Shown: positions 26,918-36,126, numbered from the stretch's first letter. The stretch is 64,000 bases of DNA from Mesorhizobium loti (GCF_003148495.1 NZ_QGGH01000002.1:124001-188000), one strand, 5' to 3'. Notes: generated from the sequence alone by a model not told the origin. Program-made: numbers and translations.

Positions 26918-27559
26918 TCAGTCGGTCAAGGTGACCCGTATCGCCTCGATCACGGTCACGGCCGAAGCGGCGCCCGGGTCCATATGGCCAAGCGAGCGTT
27001 CGCCGAGGCGGGAGGCCCGGCCCTTGGTGGCGACCATCGCCTTGGTCGCTTCCGCGCCTGCTTTTGCCGCCTGCGCCGCAGCCTCGAGACTGCCCGCAAG
27101 ACTCTTGCCGGAGGCCAGCGCTTCGCCCGCCGCTTGCGCTGCCGGCGCCCATGCATCGATCATGGTTTTCTCGCCTGGCTCGGCCTTGCCGCGATCCTGA
27201 ATGCCCTTCGCCATGGCCTGGAACAGGGCGACCACGTCCGCGTCATCAAGCGTTGTCTTGCCCTTGACGGCTGCCGCGCCGCGCATGAAAGCAGTGGCAT
27301 AGAGCGGACCCGAGGAGGCGCCGACGGCATTCAGGAACGACTTTGCCGCCGTGTTGAGCAAAGTGGTCGGATCGGTCGCTCCGGTGTCCAGTGCGGCAAC
27401 CGCATCGCGCGCCGCGGAAAATCCAAGCTCCATCGCAATGCCGTGGTCGGCATCGCCGATAACCCCGTCAAGCGCGCACAGCCGGTCCCTGTCGGCTGAC
27501 GTGGCGGTTGCGATCGTTGCGAACATCGCAACAAGGCGGGCGGTGTCGATTGTCGTCAT
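26918..27559 (-). CDS. dhaL: DhaL-type kinase subunit (dihydroxyacetone / erythrulose kinase, nucleotide-binding)
   Basis: 213 residues, all-helical DhaL fold. GDADHG (Mg-phosphate site, residues ~36-41), GASSGPLYATAFMRGA and the KGRASRLGERSLGHMDPGA loop are conserved. It supplies ATP/ADP binding for the DhaK subunit encoded 15 bp upstream. No dhaM gene is present, so PEP-dependent operation is not indicated here. Relatives in apiose and threitol pathways phosphorylate L-erythrulose (LerK); the location in the RuBisCO-like operon makes that a real alternative. Confidence 0.85.
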   Translation of the reverse strand: MTTIDTARLVAMFATIATATSADRDRLCALDGVIGDADHGIAMELGFSAARDAVAALDTGATDPTTLLNTAAKSFLNAVGASSGPLYATAFMRGAAAVKGKTTLDDADVVALFQAMAKGIQDRGKAEPGEKTMIDAWAPAAQAAGEALASGKSLAGSLEAAAQAAKAGAEATKAMVATKGRASRLGERSLGHMDPGAASAVTVIEAIRVTLTD

Positions 27560-27574
27560 GTTATTGTCCCAGGT

Positions 27575-28582
27575 TCAGCCGGCGCGAAACATGGCGCAGT
27601 CGCAAGGGTGGTCCAGCATCGTCTGCAACTCGCCGTCCAGCCGATGCAGCGTGATCGAGGCCCCGGCCATTTCGAGCGAGGTGCAGTAATTGCCGACCCA
27701 GCTTGCGTGGATAGACACACCGATGTCGTCGAGCCTCTGCTTCACGCGCCGGTTCATGATGTAGAGTTCCATCAGCGGCGTCGAGCCGAGCGAGTTGACG
27801 AGCACCGCGACCTTGTCGCCCCGCGTCGGCGCCATTTCGTCGAGGATCCTGTCCAGCATCTCGTCGGTGATCTCGTCGGCTGTTTTCAACTTTTCGCGCG
27901 CGATGCCGGGCTCGCCATGGATGCCCATGCCGAGCTCCATCTCGTCCGGACCGATCTCGAAATTCGGCCGGCGGGTCTGTGGCAGAGAGCAGGGCGACAG
28001 CGCCACGCCCAGGGTGAAGGTATGGTCGTTGGCCTTGCTAGCGATGCGCTCGCATTCATCGAAAGACAACATCTTGTCGCAGGCGGCGCCTGCCGCTTTG
28101 AAGATGAAGAAATTGCCGGCGACGCCGCGTCTCTTGTGCCGCTGGTCGCGCGGTGCCGAGGCGACGTCGTCGGTGCTCAGCACCGTGCGCACCTCGATGT
28201 CGTCCATGGCAGCCATCTCGGCGGCCATGTCGAAATTCATCACGTCGCCGGCATAGTTGCCGTACATGAACAGCACGCCGGCGCCGCCGCTGACTGCCTT
28301 GGCGCATTCGAGGATCGGGTCTGGCGGCGGCGAGGCAAAGACATTGCCGATGGCCGCCGCGTCAGCCAATCCCTTGCCGACGAAGCCGAGAAAGCTCGGC
28401 TCATGGCCCGAGCCGCCGCCAATGACGAGGCCCACCTTGCCCTGGCGTGGTCCGTCGCGGGCGATGATGGAGCGTGGACTGCCGTCCACGCTTTTGAGAT
28501 GGCGGGGATGCGCGGCGAGAATGCCTTCCAGCATCTCGTCGACGGCTCGGTTGCCGTCGTTGATGATCTTCTTGGTCTGCAC
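27575..28582 (-). CDS. dhaK: DhaK-type kinase subunit (dihydroxyacetone / erythrulose kinase, substrate-binding)
   Basis: 335 residues. GLVIGGGSGHEPSFLGFVGKGLADAA is the DhaK hallmark (given here as family signature), and the His of MGIHGEPG is the residue that binds the ketone covalently. The GTG at 28582 (MQTKKIINDG) has GGAGG six nt upstream; an ATG at 28588 directly abuts that GGAGG and is less likely. The 116 bp upstream gap holds an inverted repeat, CCGGGTG (28620-28626) with CACCCGG (28640-28646). Substrate could be dihydroxyacetone or L-erythrulose. Confidence 0.85.
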   Translation of the reverse strand: MQTKKIINDGNRAVDEMLEGILAAHPRHLKSVDGSPRSIIARDGPRQGKVGLVIGGGSGHEPSFLGFVGKGLADAAAIGNVFASPPPDPILECAKAVSGGAGVLFMYGNYAGDVMNFDMAAEMAAMDDIEVRTVLSTDDVASAPRDQRHKRRGVAGNFFIFKAAGAACDKMLSFDECERIASKANDHTFTLGVALSPCSLPQTRRPNFEIGPDEMELGMGIHGEPGIAREKLKTADEITDEMLDRILDEMAPTRGDKVAVLVNSLGSTPLMELYIMNRRVKQRLDDIGVSIHASWVGNYCTSLEMAGASITLHRLDGELQTMLDHPCDCAMFRAG

Positions 28583-28698
28583 CCGCATCCTCCCGATTTC
28601 GGCATTTTCGCAGATACTACCGGGTGTTACCGGGATTTCCACCCGGCAAGGAGCATTTCGTGCCTAGAGGCCGGCACCTGGACGCAGCGTCGGCCGTT

Positions 28699-30033
28699 TC
28701 AATCGCCGAGGCCGTCGCGAATGGCTGAGAAATAGCGATCGGTTCCGACCTGGCCGCCCTTGAGCGCAACCTCCAGTCCGTCGATCGCCTTGACGCGTGA
28801 ATGGGCAACGCAAAGCGGGGACCCCGGCGAAGCGGGCAGCGGCATGCGAATTGTCAGGGCATCGACACCCATCCCGCCGAGTGCGTGGCTCGACGTGTCG
28901 CCGCCGGCAATGACCACGCGCCGCAGGCTCTGTTCGATCGTCAGGCTGCGAAGGATTTCTCCGAGGCCGCGGCCAAGCTTGTGGCGGGCGCCTTCTTGTC
29001 GGTCGATTTCGGCGCCCCTGTCGGCAGTGGGGCCAAGCGCGGTGTAGAGGATGACGCTGCGCCCGGCTTGCAGACTGGCACGGCCGCTTGCCGTTGCGCG
29101 TGCGATCGCCTTCTCCGACGCCTGCGAAACCAGCTCGACAGGGTCAACCTCGATGCCGTCGAAGCCGTCGGTCAGGGCATGCCGGATCTGCCGTTCGGTG
29201 GTCGGCGAGCAGCTGCCCGACACGACGGCTATCCGCTCGGCTGTGCCCGGCGGCGTGAAGCCTTGCCCCGCGCTGACGATACCATTCGACGCCCATTCGG
29301 CCAGCAACGCATACTCGACCCCGGACGAGCCGACGACAAAAGAACCGCCCGGCTTGCGAACGCGCCACAGCTCCTTGCCGGCCAGGGCCTGCGTTTCCAG
29401 ATTGTCGACATCGACAAGCACGATGGCGGTGCCGTTTCCGGTCAGGCGGTCGAAGGCCACCGACCGCGACGCGGACTGCAGCGTTGCGAGGTCGACCAGC
29501 CCGGAGCTCAGCGCCGTCTGCCGCGACAGATGGATCAGCAGATCGGATTCATCCATCGGCGTCGTCGGATGGCGGCTCATCACCGGGTGACGGTCGATGC
29601 GGAAATATTGGTCGCGATAGGCGGCGAACAGATGGCCGAAGGCGGTGTAGCGCTTGAGCTGTGGCGCACCGACCAGCAGCGGCACGCTGTCCTGCGCGAA
29701 CACCGCGCGGCCGATCTCGATCGCTCGGCCGATGCTGCCGATCGTCGGGCTGGAATCGAAAGTCGAGCAGACCTTGTAGTGGCAGATCGCGGCTTTCAGC
29801 GTCTTCAGCCAGGCGAAGGCTTCGCGCAGATGCGTGTCCATCCACTGCGGCGTCTCGCTGCGGCTGGTGCCGGCCAGTCCGATCGCCTGGCAATGCGCGA
29901 ATCGCGACAGCAAGGCCGCGTCCGGCTGGCGCATGAACAGCACGGTCGGCACGCCGCCGAGTTCTAGCGCCTCCATGACATCGGTCGAGCCGGTCAGATC
30001 GTCGCCATAATAGCTGAGAAGCAGGTCCTGCAT
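28699..30033 (-). CDS. oiaK: DUF1537 four-carbon acid sugar kinase family, probable 3-oxo-isoapionate kinase OiaK
   Basis: 444 residues. The N-terminal YYGDDLTGSTDVMEAL corresponds to the ADDLTGA motif of this ATP-dependent kinase family. HYKVCSTFDSSPTIGSIGRA and the C-terminal VIAGGDTSSHAL are the other family blocks. Characterised members phosphorylate four-carbon acids (OtnK, DenK) or 3-oxo-isoapionate (OiaK). The OiaK assignment rests on context: it lies 4 bp after a RuBisCO-like gene, with apiose dehydrogenase, apionate lactonase and oxidoisomerase genes nearby. Confidence 0.8.
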   Translation of the reverse strand: MQDLLLSYYGDDLTGSTDVMEALELGGVPTVLFMRQPDAALLSRFAHCQAIGLAGTSRSETPQWMDTHLREAFAWLKTLKAAICHYKVCSTFDSSPTIGSIGRAIEIGRAVFAQDSVPLLVGAPQLKRYTAFGHLFAAYRDQYFRIDRHPVMSRHPTTPMDESDLLIHLSRQTALSSGLVDLATLQSASRSVAFDRLTGNGTAIVLVDVDNLETQALAGKELWRVRKPGGSFVVGSSGVEYALLAEWASNGIVSAGQGFTPPGTAERIAVVSGSCSPTTERQIRHALTDGFDGIEVDPVELVSQASEKAIARATASGRASLQAGRSVILYTALGPTADRGAEIDRQEGARHKLGRGLGEILRSLTIEQSLRRVVIAGGDTSSHALGGMGVDALTIRMPLPASPGSPLCVAHSRVKAIDGLEVALKGGQVGTDRYFSAIRDGLGD

Positions 30034-30037
30034 GGCC

Positions 30038-31288
30038 TCAGGCTGCCTTGCCGTCGCCGAATTTTTCGATCGACCGTGCCAGTTCGGGATGGCTCAAGGC
30101 GAAGTCCGCCAGCGGAATGCCGTCGACGGCTGCTTGCCAGGCCTGCTGCACGGCACGCACGCCGGCGCCCGGTCCGTCGGGGTGGCTGACGATGCCGCCG
30201 CCGCAGAGATAGAGAAGATCGACCGTCCGTCCGGTCCGCGCATATGTCTCGGGCGCCTGGCCGCCCCACTGGCCGGAGCCCGCCACCGGTAAGGCGCAGT
30301 CCTTGGGCGAGAAGATCGGTGTCGTCACTGCCTTGAACGACTCGACGAAAGAGTCATCCGGCTCCCAGTATTTTGAGGCGATGCCGTTGATCTGGAATTG
30401 GTCGACGCCAAGCAGCCGCCAGAACTGCTGCCAGACCTTGAAGTCCATGCCAAGGCTCGGGTGGCGGGTGAGGATGTCCCAGCCGTTGCGGTGAGCATGC
30501 AGCACCAGGCGGGAGCGTTTTCTCAGGAACGTCATGCCGCCAAAACCGATGGAATTGATGTTGACAACAGCGCAATTGCCGCCGGCCTTCGCCACCATAT
30601 CGTGGTTGCGCATCATCTCGTCCGGGTCGGCATGCGAGATGCCGAAGGCATACATCACTTTCTTGCCGGTCTTCTGCTCATGATCGAGGATGAGCGGCAT
30701 GATCGCCTTCACCCGTTCCGACAGGGGCGAATAGGCGGGGCTCATCAGCTTTTCATCATCCTTGATGAAATCGACGCCGGCGGCGATCAGTTCCGCCACC
30801 ATTGCCGCCGTCTCGTGCGGCCTCAGGCCGAGCGCCGGCTTGACGATGGTGCCGATGATCGGGCGGTCCGTCACACCAGTCAGCCGGCGGCTGCCGGCGA
30901 CACCGAACTGTGGGCCGGGATGCGCGCCGCGAAAATCCTCCGGCAGCTTCATGTCGACGACGCGGATGCCTGTGAGGCCCTTGATCGAATAGGTGCCGCC
31001 GATGGCGATCGTCATCAATGCCGAAAGGTCGGTGCCGATGGCATCGAACGGAAAGCCGATATCGACGTCCGCACGTCTGAATGGCCCGTTGCTGTCATCG
31101 GGGATTGACGGCCGCTCGGCGTCGGGCAAATGCCGTATCGCCAGCACACGCGCCGCCACCCTGGCCTTCAGCTCTTCGGTCTCGCCGGGCAGCGCGACGA
31201 AGGTGCCGGTCGACTGGTCGCTGGCGATCTTGGCCGCGAGCGTTTCAATGCTTCCAGGCGTTTCGATGCGATAGGTGAGGGTGATCAT
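30038..31288 (-). CDS. RuBisCO-like protein, probable 3-oxo-isoapionate 4-phosphate decarboxylase or transcarboxylase (OiaX/OiaT type)
   Basis: 416 residues, form IV RuBisCO large-subunit fold. TIVKPALGL keeps the Lys equivalent to K175 (K150 here), and GVDFIKDDE keeps the carbamylated Lys and metal-binding Asp/Glu (K176, D178, E179). LHAHR and the loop-6 Lys (ASKYWE) are also kept. The usual Asn123 and the His of the HIHAG block are replaced, so it should not fix CO2. With a DUF1537 kinase and the apionate genes, the expected substrate is 3-oxo-isoapionate 4-phosphate. OiaX would give L-erythrulose 1-phosphate and CO2, OiaT would give glycolate and 3-phosphoglycerate; sequence reading cannot separate them. 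Confidence 0.82.
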   Translation of the reverse strand: MITLTYRIETPGSIETLAAKIASDQSTGTFVALPGETEELKARVAARVLAIRHLPDAERPSIPDDSNGPFRRADVDIGFPFDAIGTDLSALMTIAIGGTYSIKGLTGIRVVDMKLPEDFRGAHPGPQFGVAGSRRLTGVTDRPIIGTIVKPALGLRPHETAAMVAELIAAGVDFIKDDEKLMSPAYSPLSERVKAIMPLILDHEQKTGKKVMYAFGISHADPDEMMRNHDMVAKAGGNCAVVNINSIGFGGMTFLRKRSRLVLHAHRNGWDILTRHPSLGMDFKVWQQFWRLLGVDQFQINGIASKYWEPDDSFVESFKAVTTPIFSPKDCALPVAGSGQWGGQAPETYARTGRTVDLLYLCGGGIVSHPDGPGAGVRAVQQAWQAAVDGIPLADFALSHPELARSIEKFGDGKAA

Positions 31289-31341
31289 GGTCTGCTGTCT
31301 CAGGCCGAGGCGTTCGAAAAAGGTTCACCGGTGTTCTAAAT

Positions 31342-31358
31342 CTGGTATAATGAGTACA
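31342..31358 (+). promoter_or_regulatory. Candidate GntR operator and extended -10 promoter, rlp / gntR divergent region
   Basis: CTGGTATAAT at 31342-31351 followed by GAGTACA. TGGTATAAT is a perfect extended -10 element pointing at gntR (ATG 122 nt downstream). The same decamer recurs at 39563, 40562 and on the minus strand at 45300-45309, each in front of an apiose-regulon unit. GGTATA repeats are the known binding element of the related FCD/FadR regulator NanR in E. coli. Confidence 0.6.
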
Positions 31359-31473
31359 TAAGTATTGCAAGGCATATCCGACTGGAAGTTTTAGGCAGAT
31401 CGACAGACGGCAATTTCCAGGAAATGTGGCGGCAGTGTTAGATAGGGCCGGGTCAAGGGAGTGATTCGCGACG

Positions 31474-32187
31474 ATGAACCGTTCGGAACCGATTGTCCGG
31501 CGCAAGCTTTCCGACGAGGTCTTCTTGCGACTGAAGCGCCTGATCACCAGCGGCGAGCTGATGCCGGGCGACGACATGCCGTCGGAGCGTGAGTTGATGG
31601 AGCGCTTCGAGGTCGGCCGACCGGCGATCCGCGAGGCGATGCAGGCGCTGAGCAATATGGGCCTTGTCGCGATCTCGCATGGCGAACGCGCCAAGGTGCT
31701 GCAGCTCACGGCAAAGTCGATCATCAAGCAGGTCGATGGCGCCGCCAAGATCATCCTGTCGTCATCGAAAGACACGCTGGAGCATTTGAAGACCGCGCGC
31801 ATCTTCTTCGAGCGCGGCATGGTCAGGGAAGCCGCCGAAAAGGCCACCGCCGAGGATGTGCAGCGGCTGCGGGCCACCGTTGCAGAACAGCGCGGCTTTC
31901 GTGGCAACTCCGAAGCCTTCATCTCCGCCGACATGAAGTTCCATACCCAGATCGCCGCGATCTCCGGCAACCCGATCTATGTCGCCGTCAGCGAGGCGAT
32001 GTTGGGCTGGCTGAAGGAGTATCACACCGAAATGCTGATCTGGACCGGCAAGGAACAGTTCACGCTGACCGAGCATGAAGAGATCATCGGCCGCATCGAG
32101 AAGATGGATGCGGACGGCGCCGAAAAGGCGATGATCAAGCATCTCGAGCGCTCGCGCGCGCTCTATGTGATGAACTCCGAAAAGTAA
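31474..32187 (+). CDS. GntR-family (FadR/NanR-like) transcriptional regulator of the apiose regulon
   Basis: 237 residues. The N-terminal winged helix (residues ~10-75) contains GDDMPSERELMERFEVGRPAIREAM and GLVAISHGERAKV, typical of the FadR branch. The FCD domain follows, with DMKFHTQIAAISGNP as part of the metal/ligand site. It is divergent from the rlp operon and ends 2 bp from the convergent apnL stop. Putative target sites (CTGGTATRAT) lie in its own promoter region and in front of the apiose transporter, apnO and second transporter genes. Ligand is unknown; an apiose-pathway intermediate is likely. Confidence 0.85.
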   Translation: MNRSEPIVRRKLSDEVFLRLKRLITSGELMPGDDMPSERELMERFEVGRPAIREAMQALSNMGLVAISHGERAKVLQLTAKSIIKQVDGAAKIILSSSKDTLEHLKTARIFFERGMVREAAEKATAEDVQRLRATVAEQRGFRGNSEAFISADMKFHTQIAAISGNPIYVAVSEAMLGWLKEYHTEMLIWTGKEQFTLTEHEEIIGRIEKMDADGAEKAMIKHLERSRALYVMNSEK

Positions 32188-32189
32188 TT

Positions 32190-34028
32190 TCAGCCGAGCC
32201 GGGTGATCGCATAAGGCGTCATCACGAGATGGTCTGGGCCAAAAGCTGAAATGTCGACCCGCACGTCGTCCGCCGTCAGGTTCGCCAGCCACGCGACAGT
32301 CTTGCCCGAGGCCGAGCGTCCAGCCAGCGCCAGCACTCTGGTCTCATCGCTCGTCCTTGCCGGCACATGCGCAAGGCCGGCCAGTTCGCAAAGCCCCTTG
32401 ATAGCCCTGAAGAGCGGCCGGGGTGATCGTTCCGCGACGGGTTCTCCGGATGACGCCAGCACGCCGAACGGTCCGGTGAAGCTGGAGAGCGTGAGCTGTT
32501 CCAGTCCGGCGGGCGCGACGCGTGCGGCATAGCCGATCGTCCACGCCGCGGCGAACAGGCCGGTATGGCGAGGATCGCTGTCGGCCATGGCGATGCGCTG
32601 TCTTCCGGGATTGGGCTTGGTCGCGCCGCCATAGGGGTTCTGCCGCATGGCGATGGTCGATGGTCCGATCCGGTATGGGTTCGCCCCGAAGATCGCCCGT
32701 GCGGATTGGGTGATGAAAGGCAGCGCCTCCAGCGACTGCATGATGCTGAGATCGTCGGCGGCATGCACGATCGGACAGGTGCAATGGGTGACGAAATCGA
32801 GCCGGTCTGCCGGCACGCGCTTGCGGTTGAGTTCGGTGAAATAGCTGAACATGCCGCCACCGAGGCGGATGTCGGGGAAGGCGCGCCGCGCCGCCGCATA
32901 AACGTCGTCGAGCGGCGGACAGTCCGGCCACGCGCTGCCCGGCGGCGTCGACTGCCGGTCGACCGAGGGCGACACGGCAATAGCCGAGAGTTTCAGCCCG
33001 GCCTCGCGTACGAGCCCGGCGACGCCTGACAATTCGGCGTCAAGATCGCCAGCGCAGGTAACAACGCATTCGAGGGACGTTTCAGCTGGGTAGGCATTTG
33101 CGAGCCGGGCGAAAGCGCGCAAAGCATCGAGCCCGTGGCCGCGCGTCGGATCGTAGTGAAACAGCAGCTGTTGTGGGCCGAGTGTCGTCAGCGTGGAGAG
33201 GTTCGCCAGCGCCGTCTCGACATCCTCGGGATAGATGACCACGCCGACATCGGGCAGCCTTGGTCCGGCCTCGCCGAGCTCGACGCGGACCGCTTCGCTG
33301 GCCACGGCGGCAGCCGGCGCTTCGCCTTCACCTGTGATGCTCAGGCTGATCGTCTGGCGCAGCGGTTGGTCGGCAGGCAGCACGTACGGCCAAGGCAGCG
33401 CCAGCGGCCGTACATAGGTCTTGTAGGAGGCGTCCGACCAGTTGCGCTGGTCCTCCATTTCGAAAGTATCGCCTTCCATCCGGCATTCAGCGGTGACACT
33501 AGGTCGAACCTGATGGGTGATGGCGCGGATATCCTTGAAAGGCTGCCAGGGGTCGATCAGTTCGGGAAGCTTTGTTGCCACCACGTTGCCGTCTGTATGC
33601 TCGACCGTGACCAGGCTGCCGGCGAGGTTGGCGATCGGGTGCAGGATGCAGAAGCCGCAGCGGTTGGTTTCGAAATCGCTTTCGGGGAGGGCGCTGACGT
33701 CGAAGACCAGACGGCCGTCGGCGGAGCCTTTGATGGTGGCGCGGAAGCCGAGCCGGCTTCCATCGAGGGCCACACAGCTTGCCGAATAGCTGACTGAAAA
33801 AGCGTTGGCACCCTGGTCGATGATAAGGTCCGTCAACGCTGGCTCATAAGTGCCCCAGTCGCGGTCGCGGACGATATAGGCGATGGCGCGCAGCACTTCG
33901 GTGCCGCCATGGCGGATGGTGCGCAGATTGCCGTTGACGAAGTCGGCGCTGAGCGCGCCGGCGCGCAGCCTGACCGGCTCGGCCTCGACCGTACGCGTGC
34001 CGTAGAGGAGGAAGGCGTCGGCCGTCAT
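32190..34028 (-). CDS. apnL: D-apionate lactonase ApnL
   Basis: 612 residues. It matches the apionate lactonase group: MTADAFLLYGTRTVEAEPVRLRAG-type N-terminus, GNLRTIRHGGTEVLRAIAYIVRDRDWGTY, then a C-terminal TIM-barrel-like half with FDYFHYD-like LLFHYDPTRGHG, GGGMFSYFTELNRKR and HCTCPIVHAADD. ApnL hydrolyses D-apionolactone made by apiose dehydrogenase. Start 34028 overlaps the dehydrogenase stop (ATGA); the longer frame upstream has an Arg-rich, unrelated sequence. No signal peptide, so cytoplasmic. It is the last gene of the transporter operon. Confidence 0.8.
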   Translation of the reverse strand: MTADAFLLYGTRTVEAEPVRLRAGALSADFVNGNLRTIRHGGTEVLRAIAYIVRDRDWGTYEPALTDLIIDQGANAFSVSYSASCVALDGSRLGFRATIKGSADGRLVFDVSALPESDFETNRCGFCILHPIANLAGSLVTVEHTDGNVVATKLPELIDPWQPFKDIRAITHQVRPSVTAECRMEGDTFEMEDQRNWSDASYKTYVRPLALPWPYVLPADQPLRQTISLSITGEGEAPAAAVASEAVRVELGEAGPRLPDVGVVIYPEDVETALANLSTLTTLGPQQLLFHYDPTRGHGLDALRAFARLANAYPAETSLECVVTCAGDLDAELSGVAGLVREAGLKLSAIAVSPSVDRQSTPPGSAWPDCPPLDDVYAAARRAFPDIRLGGGMFSYFTELNRKRVPADRLDFVTHCTCPIVHAADDLSIMQSLEALPFITQSARAIFGANPYRIGPSTIAMRQNPYGGATKPNPGRQRIAMADSDPRHTGLFAAAWTIGYAARVAPAGLEQLTLSSFTGPFGVLASSGEPVAERSPRPLFRAIKGLCELAGLAHVPARTSDETRVLALAGRSASGKTVAWLANLTADDVRVDISAFGPDHLVMTPYAITRLG

Positions 34029-35059
34029 GTCAGCAAGGCGTCGAGTTGCACCGGCTCGCGGCTCGCAGCACCGGCATAGGCGGCCTCGACCAGCGCGAAC
34101 GTTTTGAGGTTGTCGGCGCCTGAGGTCGCCGGTTCGATGCCTTTTGCCAGGCAGTCTACCCAGTGCTGCTGGATGGCGACGACGCTTTCCTGGATGTTGT
34201 GCCATGGCCGCGACGCCCAAGGCAGTAGCGGCGGCGAGACGTCGGTAACGGCCGTGCCGTTCTTGCCGGTGACGGTCAGCCGGTATCCCTGCGCCAGCCG
34301 GATCGTGCCGTCGCTGCCGTCGATCTCGATCAGCGTCTCGGGAAACGGCTCCGTGGCGAGCTTCGTCGCGTAACTGCAGTCGACCACCGAGGTGGCACCG
34401 CTGTTGTGATCCATCAGCATCGTCGCGACGTCCTCGCCCGCGATACCGGGATTTACGCGGGCGGTTCGCGTTGTGATGGTCGAGACGTCGCCGAGCAGGA
34501 AGCGGGCGATGTCGAGGCTATGGATGCCGAGGTCCTCGATGATGAAGCGCTTTCCCGTCGCCAGATAGGGCTGGCTGGAAAACACGTCATAGGCCGAGCG
34601 GAAGGAGATGCGCCCGAAGAAAGGCGTGCCGATCTCGCCGCTGTCGAGCACGGCGCGCACCGCCTGGATCGGCGACTGCCAGCGAAAATTCTCATGCACC
34701 ATCAGCGGCACGCCAGCCTCCGCGCATGCCCTGACCATCGCCTTTGCGTCGGTAAGCGTCGGCGCGAACGGCTTTTGGCAGATCACCGGAACGCGATGGG
34801 CGGCCGCCATTTCGACAAGCGGACGATGGCTGGGCGCGGTGGTGGCGATATCGACGAAATCGAGGCTTTCGCCGGCAAAAAGATTCGCCGCATCGGCATA
34901 GCGCTTCGCAACGCCGAACTGGTCGCCGACGATCCTGAGCCGTTCCGGATCGCGGTCGCAGATGGCGACGATCGCGGCGCCCGCTATGTCGCGCCAGGCA
35001 TGCATCTGGTTGACGGCAAAGAAGCCGCAGCCGATCAATGCTCCACGCAACTCCGCCAT
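34025..35059 (-). CDS. apsD: Gfo/Idh/MocA family oxidoreductase, probable D-apiose dehydrogenase
   Basis: 344 residues. An N-terminal Rossmann motif (GALIGCGFFAVNQ) is followed by ICQKPFAPT, where the usual EKP motif of the family reads QKP. The substrate-domain block EDLGIHSLDIARFLLGDV supplies the catalytic Asp/His pair. D-apiose dehydrogenases of this family oxidise D-apiose to D-apionolactone with NAD. Placement between an ABC transporter and apnL supports this. It starts 2 bp after the permease and is coupled to apnL by ATGA. Confidence 0.78.
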   Translation of the reverse strand: MAELRGALIGCGFFAVNQMHAWRDIAGAAIVAICDRDPERLRIVGDQFGVAKRYADAANLFAGESLDFVDIATTAPSHRPLVEMAAAHRVPVICQKPFAPTLTDAKAMVRACAEAGVPLMVHENFRWQSPIQAVRAVLDSGEIGTPFFGRISFRSAYDVFSSQPYLATGKRFIIEDLGIHSLDIARFLLGDVSTITTRTARVNPGIAGEDVATMLMDHNSGATSVVDCSYATKLATEPFPETLIEIDGSDGTIRLAQGYRLTVTGKNGTAVTDVSPPLLPWASRPWHNIQESVVAIQQHWVDCLAKGIEPATSGADNLKTFALVEAAYAGAASREPVQLDALLT

Positions 35060-35061
35060 GC

Positions 35062-36126
35062 TCAGCCTGCCTTTGCCATCTGCATCAAGGTGACACGTTG
35101 CTGAAGCCGGCGCTGCGCCTGGTCGACGACGACGGCGACGATGATGACGAGACCCTTGATCACCATCTGCCAGAACGAACTCACACCCATCATCACCAAA
35201 CCGTCCGAAAGAATGCCGATGACGAAGGCGCCGACAATGGTGCCGCCGATCGTGCCGCGGCCGCCTGACATCGAGGTGCCGCCGAGCACGGCCGCCGCAA
35301 TGGCGTTGAGCTCGAAACTTTCGCCTGTCGCCGGATGCGAGGCCATCAGCTCGGACGAGATGATCAGGCCGACGATCGCCGCGCAGAAACCGGAGAACAT
35401 ATAGACGAACATCTTCACCATGTTGACACGGACGCCCGAAATCCGCGACGCTCGTTCATTGCCGCCGACGGCGAAGATGTGGCGGCCGAGCGGCGTGTAC
35501 TTGGCGAGATAGGCCGCTCCCAGCGCAACGACGATCAGGATCCAGATCGCCACCGGCAGGCCAAGCAGCCGGCCGGCACCGAGGAAACCGAAACCGGTGG
35601 TGCCAAGCTCCGGCTTGCCGACGAGGTTGGGGAAGGTGCGGCCATCCGACGACAGCAGCGCCAGGCCACGCGCGACATAGAGCACGCCGAGCGTGGCGAT
35701 GAACGGCGCGACGTTCAGCCTGGTGATCAGCAATCCGTTGACGGCGCCGATCAGTATGCCGACGGCAAGCGTGATCAGCGCGATCTCGAAGACGTTGAAA
35801 TAGATCGTGTAGCCGATCTGCAGGTCGATGCCGTTGAGCACAAGATAGCCGGCGACCATGCCGCACAGGCCGACGATCGAACCGACCGAAAGGTCGATGC
35901 CGCCGGTGATGATGACGAAGGTCATGCCCATCGCCAGGAACGCGTTCAACGCCACGTGTTTCGACATCAGGATCAGATTGGCGGTCGACAGGAAATTCGG
36001 CGCCGCGATCGAAAAGAAGATCAGGACGGCGATCAGCGCGATGAAGGTCCTGAGCTTCATCAGCGTCAACAACACCGAGCCGCTGGAAGCGGAGGGAGCG
36101 GCCGCCTTGGCTGGGATGTCAGTCAT
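35062..36126 (-). CDS. Ribose-type ABC transporter permease, putative D-apiose importer
   Basis: 354 residues with the RbsC-class motif IITGGIDLSVGSIVGLCG near residue 75 and the coupling loop GRHIFAVGGNERASRISGV, then GGTSMSGGRGTIGGTIVG. A polar N-terminus of ~25 residues precedes the first membrane segment. The start at 36126 is inside the ATPase 3' end (8 bp overlap) with GGAGAG upstream on this strand. It forms the channel with the ATPase at 36119-37672; substrate is inferred from the apiose genes downstream. Confidence 0.85.
   Translation of the reverse strand: MTDIPAKAAAPSASSGSVLLTLMKLRTFIALIAVLIFFSIAAPNFLSTANLILMSKHVALNAFLAMGMTFVIITGGIDLSVGSIVGLCGMVAGYLVLNGIDLQIGYTIYFNVFEIALITLAVGILIGAVNGLLITRLNVAPFIATLGVLYVARGLALLSSDGRTFPNLVGKPELGTTGFGFLGAGRLLGLPVAIWILIVVALGAAYLAKYTPLGRHIFAVGGNERASRISGVRVNMVKMFVYMFSGFCAAIVGLIISSELMASHPATGESFELNAIAAAVLGGTSMSGGRGTIGGTIVGAFVIGILSDGLVMMGVSSFWQMVIKGLVIIVAVVVDQAQRRLQQRVTLMQMAKAG

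Noticed and set aside
30038..31288. A CO2-fixing RuBisCO large subunit
   Set aside because: Several active-site residues of form I-III enzymes are replaced, there is no small-subunit or phosphoribulokinase gene, and the neighbours are apionate-pathway genes.
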